Assembly (NCBI GenBank): GCA_913055155.1
Contig: CAJXJR010000001.1
Location: 248,001-312,000 of the forward strand
DNA: 64,000 nt
Source of the DNA: an uncultured Erythrobacter sp.
GTDB lineage: Bacteria; Pseudomonadota; Alphaproteobacteria; Sphingomonadales; Sphingomonadaceae
Direction of reading: 5' to 3'
This document shows, in pieces, positions 37,480-44,496 of the stretch. The translations under genes and the position numbers were made by a program. Each line of letters opens with the position of its first letter. Position 1 is the first letter of the stretch. The notes under the pieces are model-generated. The model ran no database searches. It saw nothing but the letters and a program-made list of their open reading frames with translations, and was not told the DNA's origin.

Positions 37480-39420
37480 ATGGCTGCCAATTCCGGCGAT
37501 AGCGCCGCCCGGAAAAAGGGCACCGCGCGGCGGGTGCTGCGGGCGCTGGGCTACCTGCTGGCCAGCCAGCTGCTGTTCTGGCCGATCCTGATCGGCGCGG
37601 AGCTGCTTTCGCGCCCGTCGGGCAGCACGTCGCCGCTGACCATCACGATGGAATTCATCGAGCGCGAGCCAGGCGCCGCGCCGCCGCCGCAGGTGCTGAC
37701 GCGCGATGCCGTGCCCGGCTACGTCTGGATCGACCCCGATCCGCCCGAGGAAGCGGAGCATGTCGCTTTCGTCCATCATTTCGATGCCATCGAAGCCGGC
37801 GCGGACATGGGCCCGTTCATGAGCTGGACGCGGCGCATCGTGGCAATCGAAGTCAACGGCTCCACCCTGCGCCAGCAGACCGACCTCGACTATTGGGGCG
37901 TGCTGGGCGGCTACGAAGCATCCGCCTACATCATCCCCGCCGACGTGCTGCAGGCAGAGGATAACGAACTGCGCATCATCGGCGACGGGCGCAGCCGCAA
38001 GGTCGCCCCGGCCTTCTACGTCTCCACGCCGGCCGACGTGCTGCAGGCGGTCGCCTGGGGCCGGATGTTCGACATCGAACTGGTGATCGCCGCCATTGCC
38101 GTGATGGCGCTGGTGCTGCTCATCATCCTTACCGCGCGCTGGCCACGGGCGGATCGCTATCGCATGACCGGGCTGGCCGTGTTGCTGGGGGCATGGATCG
38201 TGCGCAACCTGGCCCACCTCAACGTGATGGACCCGGCGCCCGACGACTGGCGGCTTTACTACACCTTTGCCATCATCTTTGCCTTCCTTGCCGGGCTGGC
38301 CTTCTTCCTGCTGCGCTGGACGCGGGCACCGGGCTGGACCAATCGCGCCCTTCTGGTGGCATTCCTGGGGCTGATGGCGGTGCTGGCCGTGGTCAACCCG
38401 ACGCTGGGCCCCGGCAATTTCTTCGGCATCGCCTTCACACTGGAAGTGGCGCTGACCATCACCATCTGCCTCGCCGGCATGGCGGCGCTGGTGTGGAAGC
38501 TGGCGGGGCGCCAGCCGGGATCGAGCGAATACGGCGTGGTGGAGACGCTGCTGTTCCTGATCGCGCTGTCGGTCATCCTGTTCGATTGCGTCGACGACCG
38601 TTGGGACGTGATGCTGCCGGTGTTCGACGGGCTGGCCTTCGTCAACTACAAGACGCCCGCTTTCGGCATCCTGCTGGGGCTGGGCCTGTGCGCCACGCTG
38701 GCAGCGCAGGCCACGGCCACCCGCAACATCATGCAGAACGCCAACCGGGAACTGACCCGGCGGGTGAACGAACAGGCGCGGGCGCTGGAAGACAGCTTTC
38801 GCCAGACTGCCGAACTGGAGCGCGAGCGCGCCACCATCGAGGAGCGCCAGCGCATCCTGCGCGACATGCACGATGGCGTTGGATCGCTGCTGCTGGGCCT
38901 TTCGGTACAGATCCAGGGCGGGCGCTTGTCGATGGACGAGGTGCACGACGGCATCCGCAAGGGCATTACCGACCTGCGCCTGATGGTAACCGCGATGGAC
39001 GGGGTGGGCGATGACCTGGTCTCGGCCATGCAGGCGTTCGAGCAGCGCGTTCGGCCCGACCTCGAAGCGGAGGGCATCGCGCTGGAAACGCGCATCGACC
39101 TGCCGCCGGACCATCCGCCGTTGAAACCCCGCACGATCCTGAACGTCTATCGCATCCTGCAGGAAGCGATCACCAATACCCTGCGCCATTCGGGCGCGCG
39201 GCGGGTGACGATCGTCGCCTCCCCGGCGGGCGAGGGCAGGGACGCGCTGCGCTTCAGTATCTGCGATGACGGCACGGGCTTCGATCCCGCTTGCCCCAAG
39301 GCGGGCCGGGGTTTGCAGAACATCCGCCAGCGGGCACGGGCGATCGGCGCACAGCTGGATATCCGCAGCGGGGACGAGGGCACCTGTATCGAGCTGGTGC
39401 TGGCCGGGCAGGCGGGCTGA
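37480..39420 (+). CDS. 7TM-type membrane sensor histidine kinase (HisKA_3)
   Basis: 646 residues from ATG 37480; a GTG at 37474 would overlap the upstream stop. A first hydrophobic helix leads into a periplasmic domain of about 145 residues, then about seven membrane helices (from IELVIAAIAVMALVLLIILT to GILLGLGLCATLAAQA), a layout like 7TMR-DISM receptors. A coiled coil leads to ERQRILRDMHDGVGSLLLGL (H-box of the NarX/DesK class) and an intact ATPase domain (EAITNTLRHSGARR, CDDGTGFDP, GRGLQNIRQRARAIGA). The signal is unknown. It pairs with the adjacent NarL-type regulator. Confidence 0.9.
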   Translation: MAANSGDSAARKKGTARRVLRALGYLLASQLLFWPILIGAELLSRPSGSTSPLTITMEFIEREPGAAPPPQVLTRDAVPGYVWIDPDPPEEAEHVAFVHHFDAIEAGADMGPFMSWTRRIVAIEVNGSTLRQQTDLDYWGVLGGYEASAYIIPADVLQAEDNELRIIGDGRSRKVAPAFYVSTPADVLQAVAWGRMFDIELVIAAIAVMALVLLIILTARWPRADRYRMTGLAVLLGAWIVRNLAHLNVMDPAPDDWRLYYTFAIIFAFLAGLAFFLLRWTRAPGWTNRALLVAFLGLMAVLAVVNPTLGPGNFFGIAFTLEVALTITICLAGMAALVWKLAGRQPGSSEYGVVETLLFLIALSVILFDCVDDRWDVMLPVFDGLAFVNYKTPAFGILLGLGLCATLAAQATATRNIMQNANRELTRRVNEQARALEDSFRQTAELERERATIEERQRILRDMHDGVGSLLLGLSVQIQGGRLSMDEVHDGIRKGITDLRLMVTAMDGVGDDLVSAMQAFEQRVRPDLEAEGIALETRIDLPPDHPPLKPRTILNVYRILQEAITNTLRHSGARRVTIVASPAGEGRDALRFSICDDGTGFDPACPKAGRGLQNIRQRARAIGAQLDIRSGDEGTCIELVLAGQAG

Positions 39421-39504
39421 TCGCTACCAGAAGCGGGGTATGGCAAGGTGGGGCGCCCCGTGCTCTGCCTACTCCCGATCTTCGAGACTTGGGGGGACTT
39501 GCTC

Positions 39505-39684
39505 ATGCTTACCTATGGTGGTCTTGGCCTGCTGATCGGCGGCCTTTTCCTGACCTTCTTTGCCGACAAGGTGATTTCCGATCCCGAAAAGGCGGCCAGG
39601 TCGAAGAAGCAGGGGCCGATCCTCGCCGCAGTCGGCGCAGGCGCCCTTGGCCTGGCCGTGGTGCTATCCATCCTGATCGCCTGA
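39505..39684 (+). CDS. Small two-helix membrane protein
   Basis: 59 residues from ATG 39505 behind GGGGGGAC. Two hydrophobic segments (LGLLIGGLFLTFFAD and GAGALGLAVVLSILIA) flank a short basic loop (DPEKAARSKKQG). Size, RBS and segment pattern support a real gene, though no family is recognised. It is preceded by the kinase gene and followed by the structured leader of carbonic anhydrase. Confidence 0.55.
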   Translation: MLTYGGLGLLIGGLFLTFFADKVISDPEKAARSKKQGPILAAVGAGALGLAVVLSILIA

Positions 39685-39720
39685 CACGGGCTTTGGCCCA
39701 TGGCGGGAACCGTCTCGCCA

Positions 39721-39749
39721 TTGCCGCATTTTCTTGGGCGCGGGTACCG
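39721..39749 (+). promoter_or_regulatory. Putative promoter of the carbonic anhydrase leader
   Basis: TTGCCG (39721-39726), a 17-base spacer and GTACCG (39744-39749) would start transcription near 39756, just before the first hairpin of the leader. The -10 is weak. The TTGC -35 agrees with the stable-RNA promoters in this window. Confidence 0.3.
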
Positions 39750-39760
39750 GGCCCCTATGG

Positions 39761-39848
39761 CGCACGACAGTCGGTCGTGCGTGATGTCGGGCCGCATCGG
39801 ACAGCCGATGCCGTTTGACGGAGCCCGAGCTCCTCTGATCGCATCGGC
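39761..39848 (+). promoter_or_regulatory. Structured 5' leader of carbonic anhydrase with alternative pairing
   Basis: Three hairpins follow one another: an 8-bp stem with 5-base loop (39761-39781), a 7-bp GCATCGG/CCGATGC stem with ACAG loop (39794-39811), and a 5-bp GGAGC/GCTCC stem with CCGA loop (39820-39833). A second GCATCGG copy at 39841-39847 can instead pair with GCCGATGC (39804-39811) for 8 bp, excluding hairpin 2 and enclosing hairpin 3. The second copy ends 8 bases before the ribosome site (AGAGGAG). No T-run follows, so control at translation is the likelier mode. Confidence 0.5.
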
Positions 39849-39871
39849 AGATGTGAAGAGGAGTTTAGTCA

Positions 39872-40621
39872 ATGTTTCGCAAGTTTTTCACCAGCGCTGC
39901 CATCGCCGGCCTGATCGCCACACCCGCCGTGGCGACCGACTGGACCTATGAAGACCCCGAGACCGGGGCCGATCGCTGGGGACACCTGCACACCGATTTC
40001 GAGATGTGCGAGCGCGGCATCATGCAGTCGCCGATCGACATTGGCCATGCCAATGCCACCGGCGAGATTCCGGTCAGCGTGAACTGGCAGGAAGGCCCGC
40101 TGACCATTCTCAACACCGGCCAGACGGTGCAGGCGAACTTCGCCGCCGGGTCCACCATGATGAGCGGGGGCAAGACCTTCAACCTGGTGCAAGTGCACTT
40201 CCACACGCCGTCGGAGCACGCCGTGAACGGCGAGCGCTATCCGCTGACCGCGCACTTCGTCCACGCCAGCGACGAAGGCGAGCTGGCCGTGCTGGGCGTG
40301 ATGTACGTGGCGGGCGAAAGCCATGCCGAAATGCAGAAACTGGTCGATGCCGCACCCGCCCAGGCTGCCGAAGCAGCCACTGTCGAGGGCGTGATGTTCG
40401 ATCCCGCCATGCTGCTGCCCGATGGCGGCGACGAGATCGAGTTCTACCGCTACATGGGCTCGCTCACCACGCCGCCGTGCAGCGAAGGGGTGAACTGGCA
40501 CGTCGTGCCCCAGCCGGTGGAAGTGGGCGCAGACCAGCTGGCCGCCATGGAAAGCGTGATGGGCATGAATGCCCGCCCGCTACAGCTGCTGAACGGTCGC
40601 CTGCTGGTGGCTCCCGAGTAA
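39872..40621 (+). CDS. Periplasmic alpha-carbonic anhydrase
   Basis: 249 residues with a signal peptide (MFRKFFTSAAIAGLIATPAVA). The alpha-class fold is clear: QSPIDIGHAN, the zinc ligands in VHFHTPSEH and TAHFVHAS, and the active-site Thr region GSLTTPPCSEGVNW. Cysteines in FEMCERG and PPCSEG can form the conserved disulfide. It interconverts CO2 and bicarbonate in the periplasm. AGAGGAG lies before the ATG. The structured leader upstream suggests post-transcriptional control. The DUF2490 gene follows 69 bases downstream. Confidence 0.93.
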   Translation: MFRKFFTSAAIAGLIATPAVATDWTYEDPETGADRWGHLHTDFEMCERGIMQSPIDIGHANATGEIPVSVNWQEGPLTILNTGQTVQANFAAGSTMMSGGKTFNLVQVHFHTPSEHAVNGERYPLTAHFVHASDEGELAVLGVMYVAGESHAEMQKLVDAAPAQAAEAATVEGVMFDPAMLLPDGGDEIEFYRYMGSLTTPPCSEGVNWHVVPQPVEVGADQLAAMESVMGMNARPLQLLNGRLLVAPE

Positions 40622-40690
40622 CACCGAACCTGCCGGTGGGGGCCGGGTTGCCGGGCGATCCGGTCCCCTGTTTCACAAGGACATCGCACC

Positions 40691-41353
40691 ATGACAGAGA
40701 CCCGCCTTCTTGCGGCCTTGGGCGCGTGCGCCGCGTTTGGCGTGCTTGCCGCCCCGGCCCAGGCTACCGACGACGACTTAGAGTTCTGGCTCAACCCTTC
40801 GGTCGCCTACGATCTCGACAGCGACACATCGCTCGAGCTTGAAACCGCGCAACGCTTTCGCTCTGCCGGCAACGGCCGCGTGGACACCTATTTCTTCCGC
40901 GCCTGGCTGGCGCAGGATATTGCCGACAACGTGACCCTGGCCGGTGCGCTGGAACGGCGCATCAACGATGGAGGCAGCAACGAAACCCGCGTGATGCAGC
41001 AGCTTTCGACTCGCCACGGCATCGTGCGCACCCGGCTGCGGCTGGAACAGCGCTTCGTCGACAATCGCGGCGGCCGCATGGGCTTGCGCCTGCGCCCGCG
41101 ACTGGGCGTGGCGATCCCGGTGGCGGAACGCCTGTCATTCGGTTCCGATGCCGAACTGTTCTGGACGCTGCGCGGCACCAGTGCGGGTGGCGGCACCGGC
41201 ATCACCGGCCTGCGCACGCAGGTGGGCTTCGACTATGAAATCAGCGACACCATCGAACTTGGCCTGACATACCTGCGCCAGCAGGATTTCGAGGACAACG
41301 CGCCGGACGAAGTCGGCCACGCCCCGTTGATAACCTTGGACTTCGCGTTCTGA
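40691..41353 (+). CDS. DUF2490 family outer-membrane-like protein
   Basis: 220 residues with a signal peptide (ends ...LAAPAQA). The mature part alternates polar and hydrophobic residues in beta strands (FWLNPSVAYDL, TSLELETAQRFR, YFFRAWLAQDI, RLRLEQRFVDN) and ends in LDFAF with a terminal aromatic, as in small outer-membrane barrels. This is the DUF2490 pattern; function is unknown. It lies between carbonic anhydrase and the A-B-B'-A' secreted cluster on the same strand. Confidence 0.8.
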   Translation: MTETRLLAALGACAAFGVLAAPAQATDDDLEFWLNPSVAYDLDSDTSLELETAQRFRSAGNGRVDTYFFRAWLAQDIADNVTLAGALERRINDGGSNETRVMQQLSTRHGIVRTRLRLEQRFVDNRGGRMGLRLRPRLGVAIPVAERLSFGSDAELFWTLRGTSAGGGTGITGLRTQVGFDYEISDTIELGLTYLRQQDFEDNAPDEVGHAPLITLDFAF

Positions 41354-41412
41354 CGGACGCTTGCGAACCCTTTCCCCATGCGGCAGGATAGCCGGTGAGG
41401 GAGAGGGTTCGC

Positions 41413-42324
41413 ATGGACTCAAACAGATTTGCGGTCGGCGCGGCCATCGCGCTGGTTATTGCTGCACCTGCTGCAGCGCAGGACGGGCCGCTGGAACAGC
41501 CCGAGGTGGAGCGTGTCTACACGCCGATCCCGCCGGAACGGCTGGAGCAGATGGTGCCCAAGCATCCTGAATACCTGGGTGCGCTGGCGCCCGCCAACCT
41601 GCAGGCGGACCGCCCACCGGCCCCGATCGACCTGACCGGCACCTGGTTCGTCGACCTGTCCGAAGGCTTCCTGCACTTCCTGTTCGGCCCGCCCTATCCG
41701 CGCTTTGGCCCGGAAGGCGTCGAAGCGCTGGTGGATGCCGCCGCGGCGCAGGCGGAGGGGCGCACCTATCGCGATTCGATCGGTCAGTGCTACCCGCCCG
41801 GCATGCCGATGATCATGACGCGGGTGTGGCCGCACGCCTTCATCCAGCTGCCCACGGCGATCTACATGATCTCGGGCTTCAACAATTCGGTCCGCACGAT
41901 CTTCCTCGACGGGCGCGAGTTCTCCGACCCGGACCTGGTCGTACCCAGCTACAACGGCGAATCCATCGGCCATTTCGAAGGCGATACGCTGGTGGTGGAA
42001 AGCCGCTATTTCGAGACCGACAACCACTGGATCGACTACGGCATCCCAATCAGCGACGAGTTTCGCATCATCGAACGCTTCACGCTGTCTGGCGAAGACA
42101 ACGAGGTGATGCAGATCGAATACGTGATGACCGACCCACAGATGTGGGAAGGGGAATGGCGATCCACCAAGCGCTTCAACCGTGCGGATTACACCGACAT
42201 CAACGAAGCGAACTGCATCCTCGCCTACAACGCCAACCTGCCCGGCACCGACCTTGGCAGCGAAGCGGCGGAGGAACGCGGGCAGAGTGAACTTGTGGAC
42301 GAGCAAGGGGAGGAAAGCGAATGA
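41413..42324 (+). CDS. Secreted protein of unknown function (paralogue A)
   Basis: 303 residues from ATG 41413 behind GAGAGGG; a signal peptide ends ...AAPAAA. Conserved pieces are IDLTGTWFVDLSEG, GQCYPPGMPMIMTRVW, IFLDGREFSDPD and SYNGESIGHFEGDTLVVES. The same order of motifs (LDRE/WTDGR then S-x-G-x-SIGH-x-EGD-LVV) occurs in the protein at 43108, so the two are paralogues. I know no biochemical role for this family. Its TGA overlaps the next ATG, tying it to the DUF6152 gene. Confidence 0.7.
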   Translation: MDSNRFAVGAAIALVIAAPAAAQDGPLEQPEVERVYTPIPPERLEQMVPKHPEYLGALAPANLQADRPPAPIDLTGTWFVDLSEGFLHFLFGPPYPRFGPEGVEALVDAAAAQAEGRTYRDSIGQCYPPGMPMIMTRVWPHAFIQLPTAIYMISGFNNSVRTIFLDGREFSDPDLVVPSYNGESIGHFEGDTLVVESRYFETDNHWIDYGIPISDEFRIIERFTLSGEDNEVMQIEYVMTDPQMWEGEWRSTKRFNRADYTDINEANCILAYNANLPGTDLGSEAAEERGQSELVDEQGEESE

Positions 42325-42725
42325 AGCGGCTGGCACTTGGCGCCCTTGCGGCAAGCGTGGCGCTGGCAGGCAGCGCGCTGGCGCATCACAGTTTTGCCAT
42401 GTTCGACCAGCGCCGGATCATGACGCTGGAAGGCACGGTCACCGAATTCCAGTGGACCAATCCGCACGCCTTCATCGAGATGGACGTGGAGCAGCAAGGG
42501 CAGGTGGTGCACTGGTCGATCGAACTGAACAGCCCCAACAACCTTCGCCGGCAAGGCTGGCGGCGCACTTCCTTGCGGTCCGGAGAACGAATCACGCTGC
42601 GCATGAATCCGCTGCGCGAAGGGCACCACGGCGGGCTGTTCCTGTACCTGACCAAGGCCGACGGGACCGAGCTCGATTCGGGGCTGCCGCGGAACGGCAC
42701 GCCGGTCAACGTGCCGCAATTGTGA
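42321..42725 (+). CDS. DUF6152 family secreted protein (paralogue B)
   Basis: 134 residues, starting in an ATGA overlap with paralogue A. A signal peptide (MKRLALGALAASVALAGSALA) precedes AHHSFAMFDQRR, a His-rich start typical of DUF6152. Further conserved segments are FQWTNPHAFIEMDV and HWSIELNSPNNLRRQGW. It is a small beta-rich periplasmic protein, perhaps metal-binding through the N-terminal His pair, but this is inference. It is followed 11 bases later by a second member of the same family. Confidence 0.78.
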   Translation: MKRLALGALAASVALAGSALAHHSFAMFDQRRIMTLEGTVTEFQWTNPHAFIEMDVEQQGQVVHWSIELNSPNNLRRQGWRRTSLRSGERITLRMNPLREGHHGGLFLYLTKADGTELDSGLPRNGTPVNVPQL

Positions 42726-42736
42726 GGAGGGGAGCG

Positions 42737-43111
42737 ATGAAACTACTCAAACTCGGCGCCGGATTGCTCGCGCTGGCGGCAATGGCTCCGGTCCCCGGTG
42801 CAGCGCATCATTCCTATTCGATGTTCGATATGCAGCGCACGATCGTGCTCGATGCCGAGATCGTGCAGTTCCGCTGGTCGAACCCGCATGCCTTCATCCG
42901 TGCCAATGCGCGCGCAGGTGACGAGGTGGAGCTGTGGTCCATCGAGATGACCAGCCCCAACAATCTGGTCCAGGAAGGCTGGACGCGGCGCACCCTGCGG
43001 CAGGGCGACCGTGTGCAGCTGTATGTCCACCCGCTGCGCAGCGGGGCAAAGGGTGGCAGCTATGCCGGCGTGCGGTTGGCGGATGGCACGACGCTGGGCG
43101 AGGTCGAATGA
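42737..43111 (+). CDS. DUF6152 family secreted protein (paralogue B')
   Basis: 124 residues from ATG 42737, preceded by GAGGAGGGGAG. Signal peptide, then AHHSYSMFDMQR, FRWSNPHAFIRAN and LWSIEMTSPNNLVQEGW, closely matching the gene just upstream. The pair has clearly arisen by duplication. Its stop overlaps the start of paralogue A' as ATGA. Confidence 0.78.
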   Translation: MKLLKLGAGLLALAAMAPVPGAAHHSYSMFDMQRTIVLDAEIVQFRWSNPHAFIRANARAGDEVELWSIEMTSPNNLVQEGWTRRTLRQGDRVQLYVHPLRSGAKGGSYAGVRLADGTTLGEVE

Positions 43112-43887
43112 AGCGTTCGCTCGTCGCCCTCGTCGCGCTCGCAGGTGCAGTTGCCGCGCAGGCGCAGGTCAGTTCGCCGGTGCCCGATGGGCTGGCATCG
43201 CCCGAGGAAAGCGCCGGCTTTGCCAAGGGACGCTACGCGCAGCTGGATGCCTTGCCCGACTGGGGCGGCATCTGGTTCGTCCAGTTCGATCGCGGCAACC
43301 CGCCGTCGCAGCCGCAGCTGCAGGGGGAATACCTCGACATGCTGGAGCAATGGCGCGAGGAGGTGCGCGCCAACAACGGCGTGGAGATGCGCCCGCGCGG
43401 CAATTGCTCGCCGCCCGGCCTGCCGCGCATCATGATGCTGCCGCAGTATCCGTACGAATTCCTGTTCACGCCGGGCCGGGTGACGATCAACCAGGAAGCG
43501 TGGATGCAGACGCGCACGATCTGGACCGACGGGCGCGACCATCCGGATCCCGACGATCTCGATCCCAGTTACCACGGCCACTCGATCGGCCACTGGGAGG
43601 GCGATGTGCTGGTGGTCGACACCGTGGGCATCGATCCGGAGCTGGAAATCGACGACGGCGCACGCCATTCGGACCAGTTCCGGCTGATAGAGCGGATCCA
43701 CCTCGATCCCGACAATCCCGACGTGCTGGTGAACGAGATGCGCATGGAAGACCCGGCCGCCTTCGCCCAGCCGTGGGAAGTCACCATGCGTTATGCCCGA
43801 GACCGGCACGGTACGCTGATCGAGTTCCAGTGTTCGGAGAACAACCGCAATCCCGTGGACGAGGAAGGCGAAACGCAGTTCTTGTAA
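43108..43887 (+). CDS. Secreted protein of unknown function (paralogue A')
   Basis: 259 residues, starting in an ATGA overlap with paralogue B'. The signal peptide ends ...GAVAAQAQ. Motifs shared with paralogue A are LPDWGGIWFVQFDRG, GNCSPPGLPRIMMLPQYPYE, WTDGRDHPDPDD and SYHGHSIGHWEGDVLVVDT. It is shorter than A by about 45 residues. Family function is unknown to me. It completes a four-gene coupled cluster with mirror order A-B-B'-A'. A tRNA-Pro gene follows on the opposite strand. Confidence 0.7.
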   Translation: MKRSLVALVALAGAVAAQAQVSSPVPDGLASPEESAGFAKGRYAQLDALPDWGGIWFVQFDRGNPPSQPQLQGEYLDMLEQWREEVRANNGVEMRPRGNCSPPGLPRIMMLPQYPYEFLFTPGRVTINQEAWMQTRTIWTDGRDHPDPDDLDPSYHGHSIGHWEGDVLVVDTVGIDPELEIDDGARHSDQFRLIERIHLDPDNPDVLVNEMRMEDPAAFAQPWEVTMRYARDRHGTLIEFQCSENNRNPVDEEGETQFL

Positions 43888-43899
43888 GGGGATGTCCAC

Positions 43900-43976
43900 T
43901 GGTCGGGAAGACAGGATTCGAACCTGCGACCCCCACACCCCCAGTGTGATGCGCTACCAGGCTGCGCTACTTCCCG
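43900..43976 (-). tRNA. tRNA-Pro(GGG)
   Basis: Complete cloverleaf of 77 bases on the minus strand with encoded CCA. Acceptor CGGGAAG pairs with CTTCCCG. The anticodon stem TCACA/TGTGG encloses loop CTGGGGG, giving anticodon GGG. The D and T arms match those of tRNA-Pro(UGG) at 6581. Confidence 0.94.
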
Positions 43977-43994
43977 AGACCAGTGGAGAGCGGC

Positions 43995-44023
43995 CCTATA
44001 GGCGGGCATTTCCGGTCTGGCAA
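43995..44023 (-). promoter_or_regulatory. Putative promoter of tRNA-Pro(GGG)
   Basis: On the minus strand: TTGCCA (44023-44018), a 17-base spacer and TATAGG (44000-43995). Transcription would start near 43988, about 12 bases before the tRNA. This is the strongest -10 among the stable-RNA promoters here. Confidence 0.55.
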
Positions 44024-44153
44024 CCACCTCGATTGCCTCTATTTCGCAATGCTGCTAGGCGCGCCCGCAACGTGCCGGAGAGGGGCGCGACTTGAACCTC
44101 GCTGCGGCCTCCCCACTCTTATGTCTTCCACTGTTCGGGATGGACCTCGATTG

Positions 44154-44474
44154 ATGCTTGATATTCTTTCCGCCGCAGCCGCCGCTGATGCGCCTCCGGG
44201 CTGGCTGCAGTTCCTGCCCATCGTCGGCATGATCGTGATTTTCTGGTTCCTGCTGTTCCGCCCGCAGATGAAGCGCGCCAAGGAACACCAGCAGAAGGTC
44301 GAAGGGCTCAAGCGCAACGACCAGGTGGTGACCGCCGGCGGCATCGTGGGCAAGATTACCAAGGTGGACGATACCTACGCCGAAGTGGAAATCGCCCAGG
44401 GAACGAAGGTCAAGGTGGTGAAAAGCACCATCGGCGACGTCCTGCAATCGGGCGGCAAGCCCGCCAACGACTGA
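44154..44474 (+). CDS. yajC: Preprotein translocase subunit YajC
   Basis: 106 residues. One membrane helix (LPIVGMIVIFWFLLFRP) is followed by the conserved RPQMKRAKEHQQKVEGLK and the small beta domain VVTAGGIVGKITKVDDTYAEV. It is part of the SecDF-YajC membrane complex that assists Sec-dependent export. secD starts 22 bases downstream, forming the standard yajC-secD-secF operon. Confidence 0.95.
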   Translation: MLDILSAAAAADAPPGWLQFLPIVGMIVIFWFLLFRPQMKRAKEHQQKVEGLKRNDQVVTAGGIVGKITKVDDTYAEVEIAQGTKVKVVKSTIGDVLQSGGKPAND

Positions 44475-44496
44475 TTATACGGGCGGATAGCTGACA

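Noticed and set aside
40630-40672. Hairpin between carbonic anhydrase and the DUF2490 gene
   Set aside because: GGGG/CCCC arms have a bulge and no T-tract follows; too weak to call a terminator.
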